The translations under genes were made by a program, and so were the position numbers. From assembly GCA_964441755.1 (NCBI GenBank), contig CAYTVG010000007.1, positions 1-64,000 of the forward strand: a stretch of DNA of 64,000 nt, given 5' to 3'. How positions within the stretch are numbered: position 1 is the stretch's first letter; the number at the start of each line of letters is the position of its first letter. The DNA is from JAUMBM01 sp964441755. GTDB lineage: Bacteria; Bacteroidota; Bacteroidia; Chitinophagales; Saprospiraceae. Positions 41,508 through 48,210 of this stretch are shown here, one piece after another. The notes beneath the pieces are model-generated. The model was not told the origin of the DNA. It did not search any database and was given only the letters and a program-made list of their open reading frames with translations.

Positions 41508-43427
41508 CTAAGGGGTTTTGGCCAGGCGGAAGCCCAGAATGAGGAAGCGATCGTCAGGGCTGAAGCAGAGGCGACTGGCAACGCGACACTCCTGCGGATC
41601 GTCGAGCCACGAGCCACCGCGAAGGACACGATAGCAGCCGATAGAAGGCCCTTCAGGATTCGTCTGTGCTGAAGGTGGGTAATCTCCAAACCAATCCTGA
41701 CACCACTCCCATACATTACCGCTCATGTCGTACAGCCCCAGCTCATTGGCGCGCTTCTGTCCTACCGGATGGGTTTTGTGTTCGGCATTACCCGTATACC
41801 AACCAACATCATCAAGATTAACCCCACCGGCATACTGATACCCCTGGCTTTTATTCCCTCCCCGGGCCGCAAATTCCCATTCCGCCTCTGTCGGCAGCCG
41901 GTAGTTCTGACCTGTGAGCTCATTTAGCCGGCGGATGAAGTCCTGTACATCATCCCAGCTTACGTACTCTACCGGACACCGATTACAGCGCGTAAAGCTA
42001 GACGGATTATTGCCCATCACTAGCCTCCACTGCGCCTGTGTAACAGGATACTTTCCTATAAAATAACTGTCCAACGTCACCCGATGTACAAGCTCTTCGT
42101 CATCCTGGCAATCCTGCTGCTCTGACGTGCAGCCCATATCAAAAGACCCGCCTTCTACCAGTATCATTTCAGGCAGCATAAAATCTACAAAAGGCTTTTG
42201 GACTGTATTTGCAGACGGTTTCTGCTCAGCAGGCAGGACGGATGGTTTCCTGCTATCTTCAGCACGCTTTTCCGTTTCTATTGTATCACTGACAGCCTGC
42301 GCTTTCATTACAGCCTCAAGCCGTTTGCGGACTTCAGGCACATAGGGGGAGTATGGAAACATACGCAAAAACCCATACAGTCTTAATTCCGTATCTCGTA
42401 AGCTAAGAAAAGCCTGACGTTCTACAAGCTGCTTATTCAACTGAATCACCTTTGTCACATGCTCACTTCCCCTATGTGTATTAAAAAAAAGGGTCACCTG
42501 AGAACGCTTCTCCTGGACCTGTGTAAGGCTCTCCTCAGGCATAGCCACAACCTTTGCCCAGGCCAGCTCATCCTCCGGCTTTCGCACTCCTTGCCGGCGA
42601 CTGAACACAAACTGTCCCCGTTCGTTGTCGATATAGGAGAACGGGCCACCTTCCGGGAGCTGATCGTAATTCGAGCGGGTCTGCTTTCTCACCTGATCCA
42701 GGAGGAAGTCAAGTGTGATATGCTCGCGCTCACTCTTTTTCAGCACATCCAGGATACTTTGTGCAAAAGGACTGTGCCCCTCTGCAGGGCCATCGGCTAC
42801 TGTCTCATCATGGCGACCGGAGCAAATCACCCAGCTGCTCTGAACCTGCATCAGTTCGTCGATCGTCAGTTGCTCGTCGCGCTGATAGCCTCGTACAAAC
42901 AATGATCCTGAAAAACACGAGTCACTTATGAGCAGGGTATGCAGCGACGGAATACAGGACAGAAAGTCTCTGATGAGCGAATTAGGCAGGTAGTCCTCTG
43001 TTTTCCTGCTCCCGGCATTGACCGGTATCCAGAACCCGCGCCTGGTAAGTTCATCAAAATGACTATGCCCGGCATAGTAGACCAAAAGACTGTCATGCTG
43101 ACTGACAAGGCCAGCCATCTTGCGCAGTACGCCAATCACCCCGTCAAAGGTAGCCTCCCCGTCAGTCAGCAGATGTACATCTTCTTTTTTGAACCCGTAC
43201 TCCGCCAACAGTAGCTCGCTGATTACCTGCACATCCCGCCTGGCGTTGCGCAGTTGCGGCCAGTGCTCATACTTATCGATAGCAATACCCAGGAAATACT
43301 TTCTACCCGCCGGCCTGCGAGTCCTAATATGCCTGGCTGCAGGAGCGCGGCTCACCCGGACTGAGGGATGTTTGGCCGGCCGCCGACGGTCATATGGTTC
43401 TTGCTGCTGTTCGTTGGACATAGGCAA
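41508..43427 (-). CDS. Metacaspase-like protease fused to an FGE-sulfatase (C-type-lectin fold) domain
   Basis: 639 aa. Residues about 42-260 form a caspase/peptidase C14 domain (KYFLGIAIDKYEHWPQL; catalytic His121 in YYAGHSHFD, Cys171 in ISDSCFSGS). A basic, disordered N-terminus precedes it and a helical linker (300-415) follows. Residues about 418-639 form a formylglycine-generating-enzyme-like domain (MILVEGGSFDMG, LPTEAEWEFAARGG, GLYDMSGNVWEWCQDW, YRVLRGGSWLDDP, LGFRLA). No signal peptide. The terminal 34 residues have the layout of diversity-generating-retroelement variable regions (see findings). Likely a cytoplasmic, ligand-triggered protease; role in conflict or programmed death is inferred. 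Confidence 0.92.
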   Translation of the reverse strand: MPMSNEQQQEPYDRRRPAKHPSVRVSRAPAARHIRTRRPAGRKYFLGIAIDKYEHWPQLRNARRDVQVISELLLAEYGFKKEDVHLLTDGEATFDGVIGVLRKMAGLVSQHDSLLVYYAGHSHFDELTRRGFWIPVNAGSRKTEDYLPNSLIRDFLSCIPSLHTLLISDSCFSGSLFVRGYQRDEQLTIDELMQVQSSWVICSGRHDETVADGPAEGHSPFAQSILDVLKKSEREHITLDFLLDQVRKQTRSNYDQLPEGGPFSYIDNERGQFVFSRRQGVRKPEDELAWAKVVAMPEESLTQVQEKRSQVTLFFNTHRGSEHVTKVIQLNKQLVERQAFLSLRDTELRLYGFLRMFPYSPYVPEVRKRLEAVMKAQAVSDTIETEKRAEDSRKPSVLPAEQKPSANTVQKPFVDFMLPEMILVEGGSFDMGCTSEQQDCQDDEELVHRVTLDSYFIGKYPVTQAQWRLVMGNNPSSFTRCNRCPVEYVSWDDVQDFIRRLNELTGQNYRLPTEAEWEFAARGGNKSQGYQYAGGVNLDDVGWYTGNAEHKTHPVGQKRANELGLYDMSGNVWEWCQDWFGDYPPSAQTNPEGPSIGCYRVLRGGSWLDDPQECRVASRLCFSPDDRFLILGFRLAKTP

Positions 43428-43583
43428 AGGATTTCATGTGCCTCAAATATATTCTTTTTTCTTTTCCCCGCCCACTCAAAGGGGTAAATTCCTTGTTGTT
43501 AGGTAGTTGTGGTATGATGGTGTTACTGTAGCGGGGAGTGTACAAAGTGACAAAATAATCAATACTGAATCCGAATCAGCATA

Positions 43584-43999
43584 TCACTTAATCAACATGT
43601 CAATTTGACGTCTGAAATCTTCAATTCTGATTACCTCGATTTTAGGGAATTGAATGTTTTTAAGCACAGAGAAATGATGATCCTCGCTAACCAAAAATCT
43701 GGCTTGAGCAGCGACCGCGCAATCCGTAAACTTGTTATCGTTAGGATCAACAGTTATCAAATGCCAGTAATAGTAGCGAAGTATAAAATGTACGTTTGGC
43801 AAGTCGAGTAAAACATCCGAAACGGCATTTGCCAACTCAGGGGACGTATGTCGAGAAATAATTTCTTCGTACTCAAGCAGGATATCATTTGTAATGCACA
43901 GTGTGAATTTACCCTCCAGCAGTGCTTGCCATATCCAATGCGTCTCAGAGCGACTTGAAAAAGTTGTTAGCAGAATATTTTATCGAGGACAATGCGCAT
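43584..43999 (-). pseudogene. PIN-domain toxin with a one-base frameshift
   Basis: From ATG at 43999 the product begins MRIVLD, then a single missing base shifts the frame; after restoring it the sequence continues NILLTTF and SRSETHWIWQALLEGKF, then LVSEDHHF and VIRIEDF, a normal PIN toxin of about 138 aa with acidic active-site residues. The lesion hits the first conserved Asp-Thr-Asn motif. The intact remainder (from 43835) is open. It may be a real inactivating mutation or a sequencing error. Its stop lies at 43584, and it overlaps nothing. Confidence 0.8.
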
Positions 44000-44003
44000 G
44001 AAT

Positions 44004-44249
44004 CTATGGTTTACAATGCCCCGGGGCATTGTACGGAGTACGCATGTGTTCACTCCGAAACTGTTTCATAGTTTCCTCTGTCCAGCCCTTCTCGTCCCAG
44101 TTTTTTTCGGCCAATTGCGATACCCGCTGGATCTTGTAGGCCAGCAGGATTTTTTTTAGTTCAGCCAATTCAATCTCGGACAAATTGCTGGAAAATAACT
44201 TCAGCAATTCAATCTGAGCATTACTAAGCGTTTGAGAAGTCGGGCTCAT
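44004..44249 (-). CDS. Probable antitoxin partner of the PIN toxin
   Basis: 81 aa, helical: TLSNAQIELLKLFSSNLSE, then LAELKKILLAYKIQRVSQLA and a Trp/Glu-rich C-terminus WDEKGWTEETMKQF. Its stop is 4 bp upstream of the PIN start, the usual antitoxin-toxin spacing. Small proteins of this type precede PIN_3 toxins in many Bacteroidota and Cyanobacteria. No DNA-binding motif is obvious. Identity rests mainly on position. Confidence 0.7.
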   Translation of the reverse strand: MSPTSQTLSNAQIELLKLFSSNLSEIELAELKKILLAYKIQRVSQLAEKNWDEKGWTEETMKQFRSEHMRTPYNAPGHCKP

Positions 44250-44314
44250 GGTTTACGATTTTATACAAAAATAATAACTTATTTGGAAATGAATAGTGTC
44301 TGGTTCCAGCCCCC

Positions 44315-44393
44315 TATAAGCAGACACGGATTACAAAAATAAATTGTATCTAGTCGGGGTATCTTTTAACACGTACGACAAAAAAATATGGAT
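44315..44393 (+). repeat. OsmC-gene leader, copy 2 of 3
   Basis: Matches 13975-14048 and 45311-45386 up to the ATATGG start region, then passes directly into the IS3-type remnant rather than OsmC coding DNA. Confidence 0.8.
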
Positions 44394-44489
44394 AAATCCA
44401 TGCTTCATAATCGTAACTTCTACCCCCTGGCTTTCTGCATCTTTCAGAATGCTAAGCTTCTCTTCTTTGCAGCATCGCTTCTTTTCCAT
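44394..44489 (-). pseudogene. IS3-type OrfA N-terminal remnant, copy 2
   Basis: Minus-strand ATG at 44489: MEKKRCCKEEKLSILKDAE, then SQGVEVTIMKHGF, open for about 33 codons before it runs into the OsmC leader. Its flanks on the start-codon side (to about 44560) are also shared with copy 1. Confidence 0.55.
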
Positions 44490-44539
44490 AAACAAGATTA
44501 CAATTTTAATACGGTAACCTTGTCTGGTTATTTAGGGGA

Positions 44540-44840
44540 CCGGTACAGGTAGAAAACACCGGGGCCGTTGTTTCCCGGAGTCCCGTAGGGACGCGAGGTG
44601 GGTAGAAAACACCAACCCCCGTGTTTTCCAAAGTCCCGTAGGGACGGAATATGGGTAGAAAACAACGGCTCCAGTATTTTCAGGAGTCCCGTAGGGACGC
44701 GATGTGGGTAGACCCGTAAGGACGGAATATGGGTAGAAAACAACGGCCCCGGTATTTTCCGGAGTCCCGTAGGGACGCGATGTGGGTAGACCCGTAGGGA
44801 CGAAATATGGGTAGAAAACAACGGCCCCGGTATTTCCTAT
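44540..44840. repeat. REP-like array 3, left part
   Basis: At least six alternating units: TCCCGTAGGGACGCGATGTG or ...ACGGAATATGGG, each followed by GTAGAAAACA and a CGGCCCCGGTATTTTC block of variable sequence. Open frames through it encode only repeat-derived peptides of the HISSLR/YPYSVPTG type and are not genes. Confidence 0.85.
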
Positions 44841-45005
44841 GGCGCATTTTCGCACAGTAAAAGTCAGGTACAACGCGTAATTCAATATATTCAAGAACAA
44901 GAAGCCCACCATGCCAAGATAAGTTTCTTGGAGGAGTATATTGATATTCTAAAAAAATTTGAAGTTACATACGATGAACGGTATATTTTCAAACCGTTGG
45001 AATAA
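44841..45005 (+). pseudogene. REP-associated Y1 transposase (RAYT/IS200-like) C-terminal remnant
   Basis: Open frame of 54 codons ending TAA at 45003-45005: GAFSHSKSQVQRVIQYI, QEQEAHHAKISFLEEY, then LKKFEVTYDERYIFKPLE. This is the end of the Y1 transposase fold, including the helix (QEAHH) that follows the catalytic Tyr in these enzymes. The 5' part is replaced by REP repeats. Its last 14 codons recur at 40461-40502. Direct evidence that a RAYT once lived within these arrays. Confidence 0.8.
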
Positions 45006-45019
45006 TGGATGATGGAGAA

Positions 45020-45230
45020 TCATACCCACATTTCGTCCCTACGGGACTCTGGAAAACACCGGGGCCATTGCTACCCATATTACGCCCCTAACGGGGCTTC
45101 CATTGTACAGAAAACAGCACCAATCGACCTGCCTAACGGGGCTTCCAATCTACGGAAAACAGCACCAATCGACCTACCTAACGGGGCTTCCAATCTACCG
45201 AAAACAGCACCAATCGACCTTGTTACAGCC
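45020..45230. repeat. REP-like array 3, right part, with 44- to 45-bp tandem units
   Basis: Inverse-orientation REP units (CATTTCGTCCCTACGGGACT, CCCCTAACGGGGCTTCC) followed by three tandem units ending ACAGCACCAATCGACC, the same unit as at 462-551. Confidence 0.85.
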
Positions 45231-45310
45231 CCTTTATAACCACACATAGATTGCGAAAAAAAATCGTAATTATGTGCATTGTACACTAGTGACCAGTGTT
45301 ACAGCCCCCC

Positions 45311-45386
45311 TGTAAGCAGACGCCGATTACAGAAATAAATTGTAACTAGTCGGGGTATCTTTTAACACGTGCAACAAAAAAATATG
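45311..45386 (+). repeat. OsmC-gene leader, copy 3 (functional gene)
   Basis: Same leader as at 13975 and 44315, here in front of the intact OsmC gene. Probably includes its promoter and ribosome-binding region. Confidence 0.75.
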
Positions 45387-45398
45387 GAGATGGACAAA

Positions 45399-45860
45399 AT
45401 GCATAATTACAAAGTCACCGTCAAGTGGACAGGCAACAAAGGTTCAGGCACGAGCCAATACCAGGCCTATGAGCGAGCGCATTTGATATGCATTGACAAC
45501 AAGGATACTATTTTCGGTTCATCAGATCCTGCATTTCGTGGTGACAGGACAAAACACAATCCGGAAGACCTTTTGGTGTCATCGTTATCTGCTTGCCACA
45601 TGCTTTGGTATTTACATCTATGCTCGCAGGCGGATGTTGTTGTAACTGAATATGTTGACTATGCAACCGGCGTTATGAAAGAAATGGACCAGGGGGGTGG
45701 ATATTTTACGGAAGTAACTTTACATCCAATCGTAACAGTGACTGAACCTTCAATGGTTGACAAAGCGAAAGCGCTTCACGAAAAGGCAAACGAATTTTGC
45801 TTTATTGCCAATTCGGTTAACTTCCCGGTGAATCACAGATCGATAATAAAGGTACAATAG
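45399..45860 (+). CDS. OsmC-family peroxiredoxin
   Basis: 153 aa from ATG 45399 (MHNYKVTVKWTGNKGSGTS); in-frame ATGs at 45384 and 45390 are possible. Characteristic segments: SSDPAFRGDRTKHNPEDLLV, SLSACHMLWYLHLC with the active-site Cys, VTLHPIVTV, and a second Cys in ANEFCFIANSVNFPV. Thiol peroxidase of the OsmC/YhfA class detoxifying organic hydroperoxides in the cytoplasm. Followed after 76 bp by tRNA-Ser on the other strand. An inactivated duplicate is at 14063-14352. Confidence 0.93.
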   Translation: MHNYKVTVKWTGNKGSGTSQYQAYERAHLICIDNKDTIFGSSDPAFRGDRTKHNPEDLLVSSLSACHMLWYLHLCSQADVVVTEYVDYATGVMKEMDQGGGYFTEVTLHPIVTVTEPSMVDKAKALHEKANEFCFIANSVNFPVNHRSIIKVQ

Positions 45861-45936
45861 TGGGCGGGCAGGGAATAAAAAAAGTGTGTAAATCAATGAC
45901 TTACACACTTTCGGTACAGCTTTGGACTGTGTTTTG

Positions 45937-46024
45937 CGGAGGAGGAGGGATTCGAACCCCCGGAACGCTCATCACGTTCGGCTGTTTTCAAGACAGCTGC
46001 AATCAACCGCTCTGCCACTCCTCC
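45937..46024 (-). tRNA. tRNA-Ser (TGA anticodon)
   Basis: 88-nt type II tRNA. The 5' acceptor GGAGGAG pairs with CTCCTCC at the 3' end; the anticodon loop CTTGAAAA carries TGA; a long variable arm (CGAACGTGATGAGCGTTCG region) and T loop TTCGAAT are present; discriminator G; no encoded CCA. No duplicated 3' end was found nearby, so it does not mark an obvious integrated element. Confidence 0.95.
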
Positions 46025-46106
46025 GGATGCTTTCATTTCTGATAGCGGGTGCAAAGATAGGGGGTGGTTGTTAATATTCCAAATTGCATGCTAAGAATTT
46101 TTTTGT

Positions 46107-46180
46107 GAATGCATGGCGGCTGTTGCCGCCATGCATTCTTGCGGGTTTGTAGCTTTTGCGGCTGTCGCCGCAAAAGCTAC
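46107..46180 (+). repeat. Paired perfect 14-bp hairpins
   Basis: Stem 1: GAATGCATGGCGGC (46107-46120) with loop TGTT and its exact complement to 46138. Stem 2: GTAGCTTTTGCGGC (46149-46162) with loop TGTC and its exact complement to 46180, followed by GGTTTTTTTG. Both stems share the GCGGC-TGTY-GCCGC tip although their bases differ. Hairpin 2 plus T-run would terminate plus-strand transcription, but no plus-strand gene ends just here except, distantly, OsmC across the antisense tRNA. A repeat TGGCAGACCTAC occurs twice shortly after (46219, 46256). Confidence 0.7.
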
Positions 46181-46363
46181 GGTTTTTTTGTGGCTGGTAC
46201 ATGGCGGCTTTGCCGCTCTGGCAGACCTACCGGCAACCAAGGCTGGCTGCGTGTCTGGCAGACCTACATCGGCGAGTGCACAAAAAACAACGTACATCCG
46301 TTTCATAAAACTTTCCTTTTTTGTGTTGAAAATATTTGGCAGCCAGGCTTTGTGTTTCTCTTA

Positions 46364-46379
46364 GCGCAATCGATTGCAC
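46364..46379. promoter_or_regulatory. LacI-type operator candidate 1
   Basis: GCGCAATCGATTGCAC, a near-perfect palindrome with the central CG typical of LacI-family operators. It is 83 bp (about eight helical turns) from operator 2. Confidence 0.6.
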
Positions 46380-46446
46380 TGTGTCAGAAAAAAAATTAGC
46401 CGCTCTTACAGTCCTTTCGCTTTCGAAAGGTTCTTTGGGGAAAACT

Positions 46447-46462
46447 GCGCAATCGATTGCGC
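46447..46462. promoter_or_regulatory. LacI-type operator candidate 2
   Basis: GCGCAATCGATTGCGC, a perfect 16-bp palindrome with central CG, only 17 bp beyond the 3' end of the LacI gene. Same core as operator 1. No promoter-gene pair is nearby on either strand. Confidence 0.65.
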
Positions 46463-46478
46463 GTATGTATAAAAAAAA

Positions 46479-47516
46479 TTATCCTTTTCGCAGGCTCGAC
46501 TCCCTGACGATCAGCGAAGGCGAGATGACCAGTTTGGTTTGCGGCATGGCATCCTGTTCGCTGCCCAGCAACGAAAGGAAGAGTTTGGCGACTGCCTTAC
46601 CCATTTCTTCGGAATGCTGATCGACCGAAGAGAGGCCCGGGCTCACAAAGCGCGTGAAGGGTTCGTTGGCGAACCCGATGACCGCCACATCTTCCGGCAC
46701 GCGCAGACCTTGCGCCTGCAGGCGGCGCATGGCACCGATGGCTGCATAATCAGAAGCTGCAAACAGCCCGTCGAAAGCCACACCTTTGGCGAACAGCTGC
46801 CCAACCGCTTCGCTGCCCGACTGCTCATTGAGCGCCGTAAAAAGCTGGAGTTCAGGCTGTAGTTTGATTTGCTGTGCCAGCAGTGCATCGACATACCCTT
46901 GCGTACGATTGGCATAGATCGACATATGCTGAGGTCCCCCGAGGTGGAGGATACGGCGGCATCCCTGCTCGATCAGGTGCTCTGTGGCCAGTCGCCCCCC
47001 CATGCGGTCATCGATTACGATCTGGTTGGCCTGCACCTCATCATAGGTACGGTCAAACAAGATCAGCGGGATACCCGCCTGCCGGATGCTTGCATAGTGA
47101 TCAAAGCGGCGCGTTTCGGCCGAGACCGAGATAGCGATACCATCGACCCGCGCCTTCATCAGGGCAGCCACGGCGGCCTTTTCGTTTTCGTAGCCCTCGC
47201 TCGTCTGGCAGATCATCACACTATAGCCCCCGGCATTGGCTACCGACTCGATACCCGAGATCACGGAAGCAAAAAATGCGCGGTTGATCAGCGGGATGAT
47301 GACCCCCAGGATCTGGCTTTTGCCCGTACGCAGGCTGGCGGCAGCGCCATTGTAGTTGTAGTTCATGAGCCGCGCCTGCTGCACCACCCGCTCGCGGGTA
47401 GCCTCGCTGATGCGCGGATTGCCGTTGAGTGCGCGCGAGATGGTGGAAGCCGTCAACCCCAGTGCCTCGGCGATGTCGCTGATGCTGACCTGCTTTGTTG
47501 ATTTTTTAGCTTCCAT
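46479..47516 (-). CDS. LacI-family transcriptional regulator
   Basis: 345 aa. N-terminal LacI HTH (SISDIAEALGLTASTISRAL, then NGNPRISEATRERV) followed by the hinge helix (ASLRTGKSQILGVIIP) and a periplasmic-binding-protein-like effector domain to the end (VDGIAIS, FDRTYDEVQANQIVIDD, FAASDYAAIGAM). It would bind palindromes with central CG. Three such sites surround the gene (46364, 46447, 47657), but no sugar-use genes are adjacent. Effector unknown, probably a sugar. Orphaned regulator of a deleted or distant locus. Confidence 0.92.
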   Translation of the reverse strand: MEAKKSTKQVSISDIAEALGLTASTISRALNGNPRISEATRERVVQQARLMNYNYNGAAASLRTGKSQILGVIIPLINRAFFASVISGIESVANAGGYSVMICQTSEGYENEKAAVAALMKARVDGIAISVSAETRRFDHYASIRQAGIPLILFDRTYDEVQANQIVIDDRMGGRLATEHLIEQGCRRILHLGGPQHMSIYANRTQGYVDALLAQQIKLQPELQLFTALNEQSGSEAVGQLFAKGVAFDGLFAASDYAAIGAMRRLQAQGLRVPEDVAVIGFANEPFTRFVSPGLSSVDQHSEEMGKAVAKLFLSLLGSEQDAMPQTKLVISPSLIVRESSLRKG

Positions 47517-47656
47517 GCGTTGATGACATTAATCCCGGCCGGGCCGGGGTGAACAATTGCGCAACAAGCGGTGGCGCGGCGGAGCTGAAGGCTCAGTGCG
47601 CGGGGCCGATGCGAAGCATTATTTTGCCTGATGACCATGCACCCTATTTCTTTTTT

Positions 47657-47672
47657 GCGCTAACGATTGCAA
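47657..47672. promoter_or_regulatory. LacI-type operator candidate 3
   Basis: GCGCTAACGATTGCAA is an imperfect version of the two sites at 46364 and 46447, 140 bp upstream of the LacI start codon. Autoregulation is plausible. A related TTGCGCAA palindrome lies in between (about 47557). Confidence 0.4.
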
Positions 47673-47882
47673 AAAGGTAATATGCGGTTTCATTTCTGCA
47701 AATATTTTGCGCATTTTTTTTCACAAATTTTGCTGCCGCAGGCATTTAGCTGCGCAAAAGCGGGCATTGAGGGTGTTTTGCTGCGCAAAACCTCCCCCGG
47801 CCCGGCTGCCGGCAGGCACAAAATTTTGCTGCCCTGCAGCTCATTTGACCGTACATTGTGTAGATTTGTAGGTATACAGGCG

Positions 47883-48128
47883 CTTGTGCTGCTTTTTGTG
47901 AAAATCCACCCATGGAATGACGGGAACGGCAGGAGCGCCCGCCTTTGCGAAAAGTGGTTTTTGGCACAAAAACTGGGTAAAAAAGCCTGGTTTGTGGAGA
48001 GTGAGAAGATGTACTACCGCCATCACCAAAGCTATTACCAGGCGATTCGTTTATTGGGTCTGGAATATCCGATATTACAATTTGAGCGGGCGCTGCCTTT
48101 TTTGCTGATGCTGCCCGGCGCTGTTTAG
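47883..48128 (+). pseudogene. Fic-domain C-terminal remnant
   Basis: About 80 codons encode LFVKIHPWNDGNGRSARL (FIC motif HPWNDGNGRSAR, His codon at 47907) and the following helices (EKWFLAQKLGKKAWFVESEK, then RALPFLLMLP). The N-terminal part, including the flap and any inhibitory helix, is absent; the open frame continues upstream to 47667 but encodes unrelated sequence. Different subfamily from the intact Fic gene at 38812. Likely a deletion remnant. Confidence 0.7.
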
Positions 48129-48210
48129 CGGGTATGGAGGCGGCTGCCTCCCGTGCCTGCGCATACGATACTACATTTTTCACGGCACCGGCGAGCGTGC
48201 GGGTGCGCAA

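Noticed and set aside
44528..44912. Small open frames encoding HISSLR/YPHRVPTG-type peptides
   Set aside because: They are translations of REP units in several frames and orientations and have no independent coding signal.
40345..45230. Diversity-generating retroelement template or reverse transcriptase near the caspase-FGE gene
   Set aside because: No reverse-transcriptase motif and no A-rich copy of the 41511-41625 segment could be seen anywhere in the window.
45937..46024. tRNA-Ser as integration site of an island
   Set aside because: I looked for a duplicated tRNA 3' end and an integrase gene in the window and found neither.
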